Below are positions 45,839 through 54,317 of a stretch of 64,000 nucleotides of DNA, in pieces. Source of the stretch: Azospirillum sp. TSA2s (lineage in GTDB: Bacteria; Pseudomonadota; Alphaproteobacteria; Azospirillales; Azospirillaceae); contig NZ_CP039650.1 in the NCBI RefSeq assembly GCF_004923315.1, positions 2,381,501-2,445,500 of the forward strand. The letters are read 5' to 3'. Each line of letters begins with the position of its first letter. Positions within the stretch are counted from its first letter, which is position 1. The notes beneath the pieces were generated by a model. That model saw nothing but the letters and a program-made list of their open reading frames with translations, searched no databases and was not told where the DNA came from. Made by a program: the position numbers and the translations under genes.

Positions 45839-45871
45839 GAGGCGGCCTCCCCGAAGCCGCCTCTTTCTTTT
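45839..45871 (+). terminator. terminator after secG
   Basis: GAGGCGGC (45839-45846) pairs with GCCGCCTC (45856-45863), followed by TTTCTTTT. It separates secG from the pyrG leader. Confidence 0.85.
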
Positions 45872-45907
45872 GAGGGCCGACGTCCGCGACGTGAGTTTCG
45901 GCGCCGA

Positions 45908-45984
45908 CCCCTCGGGGACATGAAATATCCGCCCCCTATGGGGACAGGAAACATGCGTCCCCTCCGGGGACATGGAACAGCTCT
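45908..45984 (+). repeat. three imperfect 25-26 bp tandem repeats in the pyrG leader
   Basis: Three units begin at 45908, 45933 and 45959. Each has CCCCT, one to two variable bases, then GGGGACA and an A-rich stretch with (A)TG. Within each unit the CCCC and GGGG blocks can pair as a tiny hairpin. The array ends 19 nt before the pyrG start. Confidence 0.7.
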
Positions 45985-46002
45985 CAAGCTCTTCGGACGG
46001 AC

Positions 46003-47634
46003 ATGACTCGCTACATCTTCATCACCGGTGGCGTCGTTTCTTCGCTGGGCAAAGGTCTGGCATCGGCGGCGCTTGGGGCGCTTCTCCAGGCGCGCGGCTA
46101 CAAGGTGCGGCTGCGCAAGCTGGATCCGTACCTGAACGTCGATCCCGGCACGATGAGCCCCTATCAGCACGGCGAGGTCTTCGTGACCGACGACGGGGCT
46201 GAAACGGACCTGGATCTCGGCCACTACGAGCGCTTCACCGGCGTGTCGGCCCGCAAGGGCGACAACATCACCACCGGCCGCATCTACTCCACCGTGATCG
46301 CGAAGGAGCGTCGCGGCGATTACCTGGGCGGCACCGTCCAGGTCATTCCGCACATCACCGACGAGATCAAGGAGTTCATCCGCGCCGACGCCACCGACGA
46401 GGACTTCGTCCTGATCGAGATCGGCGGCACGGTGGGCGATATCGAGTCGCTGCCCTTCCTGGAGGCGATCCGCCAGTTCGGCAACGAGGTCGGGCAGGAG
46501 AACGTCCTCTACATCCACCTGACCCTGCTGCCCTACATTCCGACGGCCGGCGAGCTGAAGACCAAGCCGACCCAGCATTCGGTGAAGGAGCTGCTGAGCG
46601 TCGGCATCCAGGCCAACATCCTGCTGTGCCGCGCCGACCGTCCGATTCCGGAGAACGAGCGCAAGAAGATCGCGCTGTTCTGCAACATCCGTCCGGAGCG
46701 GGTGATCGCGGCGCTGGACGTCGATTCGATCTATCAGGTGCCGATCAGCTATCACGAGGAAGGCTTCGACACCCAGGTCCTGAGCTATTTCGGCCTGCCG
46801 ATCGACAAGGAGCCGGACCTGTCGCGCTGGACCCGCATCATGGAGCGGGTGCGCAAGCCGCAGGGCGAGGTCACCATCGCAGTGGTCGGCAAGTACATCA
46901 GCCTGCTCGACAGCTACAAGTCGCTGGCCGAGGCGCTGACCCACGGCGGAATCGCCAACAACGTCAAGGTCAACCTCGACTGGATCGATTCGGAGATCTT
47001 CGAGGACGACGACGCGGCGGTGAAGCGGCTGGAGAACGTCCATGGCATCCTGGTGCCGGGCGGCTTCGGTTCCCGCGGGACGGAAGGCAAGATCCGGGCG
47101 GCCCAGTTCGCGCGTGAGCGCAAGGTGCCGTACTTCGGCATCTGCTTCGGCATGCAGATGGCGGTGATCGAAGCCGCCCGCAACATGGCGAAGATCGAGG
47201 ATGCCGGCTCCACCGAGCTGGGCAAGCCGGGCAACCCGGTCGTCGGCCTGATGACGGAGTGGATGCGCGGCAACACGCTGGAGCGTCGTGCCGAGGTCGG
47301 CGATCTGGGCGGTACCATGCGGCTCGGCGCCTACCCCGCCAAGCTGCTGGAGGGCAGCAAGGTCGCCGAGGTCTACGGCACCACCGACATCTCCGAACGG
47401 CACCGTCACCGCTATGAGGTGAACGTGTACTACAAGGAGCGTCTGGAGCGTTGCGGCATGAAGTTCAGCGGTCTGTCGCCGGACGGGGAACTGCCGGAGA
47501 TCGTCGAGATCCCCGACCATCCCTGGTTCATCGGCGTGCAGTTCCACCCGGAACTGAAGTCCAAGCCGTTCGAGCCGCACCCGCTGTTCACCGCCTTCAT
47601 CAAGGCGGCCATCGACCAGAGCCGGTTGGTCTGA
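46003..47634 (+). CDS. pyrG: CTP synthase
   Basis: This 543-residue enzyme converts UTP to CTP with glutamine. The N-terminal synthase domain starts TRYIFITGGVVSSLGKGL (P-loop) and has the DPGTMSPYQHGEVFVTDDG substrate segment. The C-terminal class I amidotransferase has nucleophile Cys in FGICFGMQMA and the His-Glu of QFHPE. Length and motifs are standard. It is preceded by an unusual tandem-repeat leader and followed by a strong terminator. Confidence 0.97.
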   Translation: MTRYIFITGGVVSSLGKGLASAALGALLQARGYKVRLRKLDPYLNVDPGTMSPYQHGEVFVTDDGAETDLDLGHYERFTGVSARKGDNITTGRIYSTVIAKERRGDYLGGTVQVIPHITDEIKEFIRADATDEDFVLIEIGGTVGDIESLPFLEAIRQFGNEVGQENVLYIHLTLLPYIPTAGELKTKPTQHSVKELLSVGIQANILLCRADRPIPENERKKIALFCNIRPERVIAALDVDSIYQVPISYHEEGFDTQVLSYFGLPIDKEPDLSRWTRIMERVRKPQGEVTIAVVGKYISLLDSYKSLAEALTHGGIANNVKVNLDWIDSEIFEDDDAAVKRLENVHGILVPGGFGSRGTEGKIRAAQFARERKVPYFGICFGMQMAVIEAARNMAKIEDAGSTELGKPGNPVVGLMTEWMRGNTLERRAEVGDLGGTMRLGAYPAKLLEGSKVAEVYGTTDISERHRHRYEVNVYYKERLERCGMKFSGLSPDGELPEIVEIPDHPWFIGVQFHPELKSKPFEPHPLFTAFIKAAIDQSRLV

Positions 47635-47668
47635 CGGTTTCTTAAGCTATCTTATTCAAGCCTGATCG

Positions 47669-47697
47669 CGCCCCGCCCCACAATGGCGGGGCGTTTT
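47669..47697 (+). terminator. terminator after pyrG
   Basis: CGCCCCGCC (47669-47677) and GGCGGGGCG (47685-47693) form a perfect 9-bp stem followed by four T residues. Confidence 0.88.
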
Positions 47698-47803
47698 CAT
47701 GTCCGGCACCTTCCCTATACGTCAGCTTCCTTGCGCCCCCGAATACCTTGTGCGACGATCCGCGGAAAATCGCACAACCAAGCAATTGGATCGGGGAGTG
47801 ACC

Positions 47804-49633
47804 ATGTATCGCGTCAGGATCGCCGCGCTCGCCACCTGCCTGACTGCGCTCTCCGCAGTCCCGGCCGTCGCGGCGGACTATTCCTCCACCATCTTCTTCG
47901 GCGACAGCCTGACCGACAGCGGGGCGTTCCAGTCGCTGCTGCCCTTCGGCGGCAAGTTCACCACCAATCCGGGGCCGGTGTGGGCGGAGAACCTTGCCGG
48001 CGCGCTCGGTACCTCCGCCACCACGGCGGCGCGGGGCGGTACCGACTATGCGGTCGGCGGCGCGCGGGTGAACACGTCGGTCGGTGTCCCGGCGACCGGC
48101 CCGACGGCCCTGGCACCCAGCGTGGCGACGCAGGTCTCCGGCTATCTCGCCTCCACCGGCGGACGGGCGGATCCGAACGCGCTTTACACAGTCTGGGGCG
48201 GCGCCAACGACATCTTCGCCGCGCTCAACAACCCGGCGACCGCCCAGGCGACGGTGACGCAGGCGGCCGGCGATCTGGTGACTCAGGTGGCGAGGCTGCG
48301 CGCCGCCGGTGCGCGCACCATCCTGGTGCCGACGGTGCCGGACATCGGATCGACCCCGTTCGGGCAGGCGCAGGGCGCGACGGCGGCGGCGCAGATCACG
48401 CAGTTGGTCAGCGGCTATAACCAGCTGGTCACGCTGGGTCTGGCGAATGCCGGCGTCTCGGTCATTCCGATCGACACCTATTCGCTGCTGCGGGCTGCGG
48501 TGGCGAATCCGGCATCCTTCGGCTTCGCCAACGTGACCGGCACCGCCTGCACCACCAGCAGTTCGCTGCTCTGCACCTCCGCCTCGCTGGTGGCGCCGAA
48601 CGCGGCGCAGAGCTACCTGTTCGCCGACGGCGTCCACCCGACCACGGCCGGTCATCGCGCGGTGTCGGACTTCGTGCTGAACGCGCTGACCGCCCCCGGC
48701 AACGTGGCGCAGCTTGCCGAATCGCCGATCCACACCCGCGACCGGCTGACCGCCACCATCCTCGCCCAGGCGGCGACCAGCCTGTGGAGCCGCAAGCTGG
48801 GCACGACCGGCGCCTGGGTCAGCGGCGGAGTCGGCCGGCTGACCAGCGACCGCACCGGCGATCCCGGCATCGGCGGACAGGCGGAAGTGCGCGGCACACC
48901 TCTGTCGGTCAGCGTCGGCATCGACAAGCGCTTCACCGAGAACCTGCTGCTCGGCGTGGCCGGCACGGCGTCGCATTACCGCGGCAGCTTCTCCACCGGC
49001 GGCGATTACAAGCAGCGGGAGTATGTGCTTAGCGGCTACGGCGTCTACCGCATGGGCGGCGCCTTCGTGAACGGGGTGGGGTCCATTGGTTTCGCCGACT
49101 ACGACCTGCGGCGCGGCGTGACCATCAACGGCACCGACCATTCCACCGGCGGCAGCACCGAGGGCATCAACGCCTCCATCGGCGCCGAGGGCGGCTATGA
49201 GTTCACCATGGGCGGGCTGACCCACGGCCCGGTGCTGGGCCTGCGCTACCAGCATGTGGAGGTGGAGGGCTTCAGCGAGGACAGCAGCCTGTTCGGCTTC
49301 ACCTATCGCTCGCAGACCCGCAACTCGCTGGTCGGCAGCATCGGCTATCAGGCCGCTTACGATTTCGGCAGCGTCCTGCCCTACGCCAAGGTGACGCTGA
49401 ACCGGGAGTTCAAGGACGACCGGCGCAGCATCACGGTGGAGAGCCGCAGCATTTCCACGCTCGCCTACGATGTGGCGGTGGCGAAGCCCGACCGCAGCTA
49501 TGTCGATTTGACCGCCGGCGCCTCCTTCAAGCTGGCGGAGTCGGTCACCGGCACGCTCGGCCTGAATGCCCGGCTGGGTGAGGAGGACCGCCGCGATTAC
49601 GGTGGGTTTGTCGGCGTCAGCGTCGGATTCTGA
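47804..49633 (+). CDS. autotransporter GDSL esterase/lipase (EstA-like)
   Basis: This 609-residue secreted protein has a signal peptide (MYRVRIAALATCLTALSAVPAVAA), a GDSL hydrolase passenger (nucleophile Ser in FFGDSLTDSGAF, oxyanion Asn in WGGANDIFAAL, catalytic pair in FADGVHPTTAGH) and, from about residue 330, an autotransporter beta-barrel ending GGFVGVSVGF with the terminal Phe. The passenger stays anchored on the cell surface, as in Pseudomonas EstA. The ATG at 47804 follows GGGGAGTG. It sits between pyrG and kdsA, which are normally neighbours. Confidence 0.93.
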   Translation: MYRVRIAALATCLTALSAVPAVAADYSSTIFFGDSLTDSGAFQSLLPFGGKFTTNPGPVWAENLAGALGTSATTAARGGTDYAVGGARVNTSVGVPATGPTALAPSVATQVSGYLASTGGRADPNALYTVWGGANDIFAALNNPATAQATVTQAAGDLVTQVARLRAAGARTILVPTVPDIGSTPFGQAQGATAAAQITQLVSGYNQLVTLGLANAGVSVIPIDTYSLLRAAVANPASFGFANVTGTACTTSSSLLCTSASLVAPNAAQSYLFADGVHPTTAGHRAVSDFVLNALTAPGNVAQLAESPIHTRDRLTATILAQAATSLWSRKLGTTGAWVSGGVGRLTSDRTGDPGIGGQAEVRGTPLSVSVGIDKRFTENLLLGVAGTASHYRGSFSTGGDYKQREYVLSGYGVYRMGGAFVNGVGSIGFADYDLRRGVTINGTDHSTGGSTEGINASIGAEGGYEFTMGGLTHGPVLGLRYQHVEVEGFSEDSSLFGFTYRSQTRNSLVGSIGYQAAYDFGSVLPYAKVTLNREFKDDRRSITVESRSISTLAYDVAVAKPDRSYVDLTAGASFKLAESVTGTLGLNARLGEEDRRDYGGFVGVSVGF

Positions 49634-49707
49634 CAAAAGGCGGGATGACCGGGGGCAAGTCCGCTCCATATCAGGGGCGGATTTGCCAACGGGAGGAAAA
49701 CAAAGCC

Positions 49708-50403
49708 ATGTCCGAGGTGATGATCGATGCCGCCGATGGCGGCCGCTTTTCGGCTTATGTCGCCAAGCCCAAGGTGACGCCCGCCGGCGGTCTGGTGGTG
49801 ATCCAGGAAATCTTCGGCGTCAACGCGGTGATGCGCGAGCAATGCGACTGGTACGCCTCGCAGGGCTTCCTGGCGGTGTGCCCCGACCTGTTCTGGCGCC
49901 AGCAGCCGGGCGTGCAGCTGACCGACAAGACTGAAGCGGAGTGGAACAAGGCCTTCGCCCTGATGAACGGCATGGATCAGGACAAGGCGGTGGAGGACCT
50001 GAAGGCAGCGCTCGCCTGGGTGCGTGGGCAGGGCGGCTGCACCGGCAAGGCCGGCAGCGTCGGCTACTGCCTGGGCGGCCGGCTGGCCTTCATGATGGCG
50101 ACGCGGTCGGACGCTGACGCCAATGTCGGCTATTACGGCGTCGGGCTGGATGGCCTGCTGGGCGAGGCGGACAAGATTTCCAAGCCGCTGCTTCTGCACA
50201 TCGCGGAGAACGACAAGTTCTCCAGCCCCGACAAGCGCGACGCGGTGGTGGCCGGTGTGAAGGACAACAGGTGGGTGACCGCCAAGGTCTATCCCGGCAT
50301 GGACCACGCCTTCGCCCGGCCGGGCGGCGAGCATTACGACCAGGACGCCGCCGACGAGGCGAACCGGCTGACGGTGGAGTTCTTCCGCACGCATCTGTCC
50401 TGA
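49708..50403 (+). CDS. dienelactone hydrolase family protein
   Basis: This 231-residue alpha/beta hydrolase has the triad nucleophile Cys in VGYCLGGR, Asp in AENDKFSSP and His in GMDHAFARPGG. The Cys nucleophile fits dienelactone hydrolase rather than a serine esterase. No aromatic catabolism genes are nearby, so the physiological substrate is open. The ATG at 49708 follows GGGAGG; the frame is open to 49645 without family match. Confidence 0.92.
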   Translation: MSEVMIDAADGGRFSAYVAKPKVTPAGGLVVIQEIFGVNAVMREQCDWYASQGFLAVCPDLFWRQQPGVQLTDKTEAEWNKAFALMNGMDQDKAVEDLKAALAWVRGQGGCTGKAGSVGYCLGGRLAFMMATRSDADANVGYYGVGLDGLLGEADKISKPLLLHIAENDKFSSPDKRDAVVAGVKDNRWVTAKVYPGMDHAFARPGGEHYDQDAADEANRLTVEFFRTHLS

Positions 50404-50440
50404 CACGGGCGCCGTTGACCGGCTTCTGAAATAGTGGGAT

Positions 50441-50462
50441 GCAAGGGTCTTCCGACCCTTGC
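50441..50462 (+). other. stable hairpin between the dienelactone hydrolase gene and kdsA
   Basis: GCAAGGGTC (50441-50449) and GACCCTTGC (50454-50462) form a 9-bp stem with a TTCC loop, and flanking GGGAT/ATCCC can extend it past a small bulge. No T-tract follows directly. It may be a terminator variant or a leader structure for kdsA. Confidence 0.4.
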
Positions 50463-50530
50463 CCCATCCCTTGCCGGTTGAGTGCGGGAGGGCGGCGCCC
50501 TCTCGCCCGTTTTCGTTTTGGAGCACTCCG

Positions 50531-51358
50531 ATGACCACGCCGCGCCCTGTCCAGATCGGCGACCTGACCGTTGCCAACGACCGTCCCTTCGTCCTGATCG
50601 CCGGCCCCTGCCAGATGGAAAGCCGCGACCATGCGATGGAGACCGCGTCCGCGCTGGTGGAGATGACCAGGGCGCTGGGCATGGGGCTGATCTACAAGTC
50701 GAGCTTCGACAAGGCCAACCGCACCTCGATCACCACTGCGCGCGGCCTGGGCATGGACAAGGCGCTGCCGATCTTCGCGGAAATCCGCGAGCGCTTCGGC
50801 TGCCCGGTCATCACCGACGTGCATGAATCGACCCAGTGTGCTCCCGTCGCCGAGGCGGTGGACGTGCTGCAGATCCCCGCCTTCCTCTGCCGCCAGACCG
50901 ACCTGCTGATCGCCGCCGCCGAAACCGGACGCGCGGTGAACGTCAAGAAGGGCCAGTTCCTGGCGCCGTGGGACATGAAGAACGTCGCCGCCAAGCTGGT
51001 CGCCTCGGGCAACGAGCGCGTCCTTTTGTGCGAGCGTGGCGCCAGCTTCGGCTACAACACGCTGGTGTCGGACATGCGTTCCCTGCCGATCATGGCGGAG
51101 ACCGGCTTCCCGGTGGTGTTCGACGCCACCCACTCCGTCCAGCAGCCGGGCGGGCAGGGCACCACGTCGGGCGGCCAGCGCGAGTTCGTGCCGGTCCTGG
51201 CCCGTGCCGCCATCGCGGTCGGCGTCGCCGCCGTCTTCATGGAGACGCACGAGAACCCCGATTGCGCCCCCAGCGACGGGCCGAACATGGTCCCGCTGAA
51301 GGACATGCCGGCCCTGCTGGCGAAGCTCCAGGCCTTCGACCGTCTGGCGAAGTCCTAA
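50531..51358 (+). CDS. kdsA: 3-deoxy-8-phosphooctulonate synthase
   Basis: This 275-residue enzyme condenses phosphoenolpyruvate and arabinose 5-phosphate to KDO 8-phosphate for lipopolysaccharide core. Diagnostic stretches are VLIAGPCQMESRDHAMETA, YKSSFDKANRTS, DVHESTQ, VNVKKGQFLAPWDM and METHENPDCAPSDGPNM. The ATG at 50531 is the family start; the longer frame from 50459 covers the hairpin. A DUF192 gene follows in place of the more usual eno. Confidence 0.96.
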   Translation: MTTPRPVQIGDLTVANDRPFVLIAGPCQMESRDHAMETASALVEMTRALGMGLIYKSSFDKANRTSITTARGLGMDKALPIFAEIRERFGCPVITDVHESTQCAPVAEAVDVLQIPAFLCRQTDLLIAAAETGRAVNVKKGQFLAPWDMKNVAAKLVASGNERVLLCERGASFGYNTLVSDMRSLPIMAETGFPVVFDATHSVQQPGGQGTTSGGQREFVPVLARAAIAVGVAAVFMETHENPDCAPSDGPNMVPLKDMPALLAKLQAFDRLAKS

Positions 51359-51403
51359 AAACGTGTAACTTGGAACGGGCCGGTTCAGCCTTCGGGGACA
51401 GTC

Positions 51404-51874
51404 ATGATGGTCGGTCGGAGTTTTCGGGGTGCGGTCGTGGCGCTCCTGCTGCTGGTGGTCGCCTTCCCGGCGATGGCGCTGGAGAGCTTTCAGAAATCCA
51501 AGCTGACCATCGAGACGTCGGGCGGCGGCAAGTTCCGCTTCGACGTCGAACTGGCGCTGACGCCCGGCCAGCAGGCCCAGGGTCTGATGTTCCGCCAGTC
51601 GATGCCGGCCGACGCCGGGATGCTGTTCGTCTACGACCGGGTGCAGCCGGCCAGTTTCTGGATGAAGAACACGCTGATCCCGCTCGACATGCTGTTCATC
51701 GCCGCCGACGGCCGCATCGTGAACATCCACGAGCGCGCGGTGCCGGAATCGCTGGACTCGGTCGATTCCGACGGGCCGGTGAAGGCGATCCTGGAGCTGA
51801 ACGGCGGCATGGCCTCGCGGCTGGGCATCCGTCCCGGCGACCGCGTGGTGTCTCCCGACATCGCCAAGCCCTGA
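51404..51874 (+). CDS. exported DUF192 family protein
   Basis: This 156-residue protein has a signal peptide (MMVGRSFRGAVVALLLLVVAFPAMA) and a DUF192 domain: ELALTPGQQAQGLMFRQSMP, GMLFVYDRVQPASFWMKNTLIPLDMLFI and LELNGGMASRLGIRPGDRV. The family is periplasmic and of unknown function. The start may be either of two adjacent ATG codons (51404 or 51407). Its position after kdsA and, further on, near an NDUFS4-like gene is common in alphaproteobacteria. Confidence 0.92.
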   Translation: MMVGRSFRGAVVALLLLVVAFPAMALESFQKSKLTIETSGGGKFRFDVELALTPGQQAQGLMFRQSMPADAGMLFVYDRVQPASFWMKNTLIPLDMLFIAADGRIVNIHERAVPESLDSVDSDGPVKAILELNGGMASRLGIRPGDRVVSPDIAKP

Positions 51875-51958
51875 GCGGATAGATGATCCGCCGCCCATGA
51901 CTTTCGCGTAAACTCGCCCAGATCAATCGCGCGGGCTTGGGCGGCGCGGAGGGCTGGG

Positions 51959-53605
51959 ATGGCCAGGAGAGCAAGCGGCCGGGCGGCGATTTTCCTCGGA
52001 CTGGCGCTCAGCGCCGCGGCCGGACTGTCCGCCTATGTCGTGCTGGCGCGGGCGGAACCGGGGCCGGCCTACCGGCTGGCGCGGGTCGAACAAGGACCGC
52101 TGGTCAGCGCCATCACCGCCACCGGCACCATGAGCGCGCTGGTGACGGTGGAGGTCAGCTCCCAACTCTCCGGCCAGATCGCGGAGCTGTATGCCGATTT
52201 CAACAGCCGGGTCACCAGCGGGCAGATCCTTGCCCGGCTGAACGGCGACCAGCTGGCCGCCCGTCTGGCCCAGGCCGGCGCGGACGTTGATTCCGCCAAG
52301 GCGGCGCTCATCCAGCAGCAGGCGCTGCATGACAAGGCGCGGGCCGATCTCGCCAGCGCCAGGGCCAGCGTCGCCAATGCCGACGCCCAGATCGTCCGTG
52401 CCGACCTCGCCCAGCGCGACGCGGACCGTGACCTGCGCCGCCGACGCGACCTGCAGGGACGCGGCGTCGTCGCCGCCGCCGATCTGGAGAAGGCGGAAAC
52501 CGCAGCCCACAGCGCGCAGGCCCAATTGATCGCCGCCCGTGCGCAGAAGCGGCAGGCCGAAGCGGCGGAGGCGTCGGCCGATGCCTCGCTGGCAGTCGCC
52601 GCCGCCCAGGTGGAGGTCGCCCGCGCCCAGGTCTCCCAGCGCGAGGCTGCCCTGCAGCTGGTCCGCGTCGACCTCAACCGCTCCGTCATCCGCTCCCCCA
52701 TCGACGGGGTGGTGGTGAACCGGGCGGTCAGCACCGGCCAGACGGTGGCGGCCAGCCTGTCGGCTCCCACCCTGTTCACCATCGCCCAGGATCTGCGGCA
52801 GATGGAGGTGCTGGCCAACATCGACGAGGCCGACATCGGCCGGGTGCGCGAAGGCATGCCGGTGCGCTTCACCGTGAACGCCTTTCCCGGCGACAGCTTC
52901 ACCGGCCGGGTGGCGCAGGTGCGACTGGCGCCGAAGGAGGACATGACGGTCGTCACCTACATCGTCGTCATCACGGTGGAGAATCCGGAATTGCGGCTGC
53001 TGCCGGGCATGACCGCCAACCTCCGCATCACGGTGGACGAGCGGCCGTCGGCGCTGAAGCTGCCAAACGCCGCCCTGCGCTTCCGCCCGCCGGGAGCCGA
53101 GGCCTCGACCGAGGCGCCGACGCCGACCACCGGCGGCCCCAATGGCGGGCGCGGTGCTGCGGCGCTGGAGGCGGCAGCCAGACGGGTGATGGACGGGCTG
53201 AAGTTGGATGAGACGAGGCGCCGCGACATCACCACCCTGGTTGCGGAGGCGCGCGACCGCTTCGCCGCCCTGGACGCCGAGGGTGGCGACCCCGAGCGCC
53301 GTCGGGTGGAGGCGAATGCAATCCGCACCGCGACCCTGGAGCGAATCGCCGGACTGGTCGCTCCGGAACAGCGCGACCGCTTCGAGGCGCTGGTGGACCC
53401 CGGCCGGGCGGCGGAGGCGATGCGGACGGTCTGGGTGCCCGGCCCCGGCAACGGCAGCGCGGTTGGCATACCGGTGCGGCTCGGCATTGGCGACGGCAGC
53501 TATACGGAGGTGGTGTCCGGTGATCTGCGGGCCGGGCAGGAGGTCATCACCGGCATCCTGCCCCCCGACCGCGGCAGCCGCCGGGGACCGCGCCTTGGCT
53601 TCTGA
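51959..53605 (+). CDS. MacA-like periplasmic adaptor with extra helical insert
   Basis: This 548-residue membrane-fusion protein has an N-terminal anchor (AAIFLGLALSAAAGLSAYVVL), lipoyl halves (SQLSGQIAELYADFNSRVTSGQIL and SPIDGVVVNRAVSTGQTV) around a long coiled-coil hairpin (about 95-235), then beta-barrel and proximal domains. Between NAALRFRPPG and VWVPGPGNG lies an insert of about 100 residues, helical, Arg/Glu-rich and resembling Spy-type LTxxQ repeats, not present in E. coli MacA. It overlaps the ATPase gene, forming a three-gene export operon. Confidence 0.92.
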   Translation: MARRASGRAAIFLGLALSAAAGLSAYVVLARAEPGPAYRLARVEQGPLVSAITATGTMSALVTVEVSSQLSGQIAELYADFNSRVTSGQILARLNGDQLAARLAQAGADVDSAKAALIQQQALHDKARADLASARASVANADAQIVRADLAQRDADRDLRRRRDLQGRGVVAAADLEKAETAAHSAQAQLIAARAQKRQAEAAEASADASLAVAAAQVEVARAQVSQREAALQLVRVDLNRSVIRSPIDGVVVNRAVSTGQTVAASLSAPTLFTIAQDLRQMEVLANIDEADIGRVREGMPVRFTVNAFPGDSFTGRVAQVRLAPKEDMTVVTYIVVITVENPELRLLPGMTANLRITVDERPSALKLPNAALRFRPPGAEASTEAPTPTTGGPNGGRGAAALEAAARRVMDGLKLDETRRRDITTLVAEARDRFAALDAEGGDPERRRVEANAIRTATLERIAGLVAPEQRDRFEALVDPGRAAEAMRTVWVPGPGNGSAVGIPVRLGIGDGSYTEVVSGDLRAGQEVITGILPPDRGSRRGPRLGF

Positions 53606-54317
53606 TCCAACGGCACCCGAACCCCTGATCGCTGTCGAACGCCTCAGCCGCCGCTATCGCATGGGGCCGCAGACCGTCCACGCGTTGGACGACGTGACCG
53701 TCACCATCCGCCGGGGCGAGTTCGTGGCGGTGATGGGACCGTCGGGGTCCGGCAAATCCACCTTCATGAACCTACTGGGCTGCCTGGACCGCCCCGATGC
53801 CGGACGGTACCGGCTGGATGGGCAGGAGGTCGCCGGCCTGTCCACCGACGCGCTGGCGGCGGTGCGGAACCGCAGCATCGGGTTCGTCTTCCAGTCCTTC
53901 AACCTGCTGCCGCGCCAGACCGCGCTCGCCAACGTCATGCTGCCGATGGTCTATGCCGGCGTCGGCCATGCCCAGCGGGTGGAGCGGGCGCTGGCGGCGC
54001 TCGATTCGGTAGGGCTGCGGGAACGGGCAAGGCACCGGCCGCCCCAGCTTTCCGGCGGGCAGCAGCAACGCGTCGCCATCGCCCGCGCCTTGGTCAACGA
54101 TCCGCTGCTGCTGCTTGCCGACGAACCCACCGGCGCGCTCGACACCGCGACCAGCCTGGAGATCATCGGCCTTTTCCAGCGGCTGAACCGCCGCGGCATC
54201 ACCATCGTCCTGGTGACGCACGAGCCGGAGGTGGCGCGCTTTGCCGCCCGCGTCCTGCAGTTCCGCGATGGCCGCCTGATCGACGATCTGCGTCAGGAAC
54301 CGGAGATCGCGGCATGA
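53595..54317 (+). CDS. MacB-type ABC ATPase
   Basis: This 240-residue ATPase of the LolD/MacB group has Walker A GPSGSGKSTFMN, LGCLDRPDAG, Q-loop VFQSFNLLPRQTA, signature LSGGQQQRVAIARA and Walker B LLLADEPTGALD. The only sensible start is TTG at 53595, which overlaps the adaptor gene by 11 nt; the frame further upstream is a shadow. Its stop overlaps the permease start as ATGA. In E. coli the ATPase and permease are one polypeptide; here they are split. Confidence 0.92.
   Translation: MASDPTAPEPLIAVERLSRRYRMGPQTVHALDDVTVTIRRGEFVAVMGPSGSGKSTFMNLLGCLDRPDAGRYRLDGQEVAGLSTDALAAVRNRSIGFVFQSFNLLPRQTALANVMLPMVYAGVGHAQRVERALAALDSVGLRERARHRPPQLSGGQQQRVAIARALVNDPLLLLADEPTGALDTATSLEIIGLFQRLNRRGITIVLVTHEPEVARFAARVLQFRDGRLIDDLRQEPEIAA

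Noticed and set aside
45908..45984. possible CRISPR array before pyrG
   Set aside because: The repeats are contiguous without unique spacers, short in number and imperfect, and no cas gene is present.
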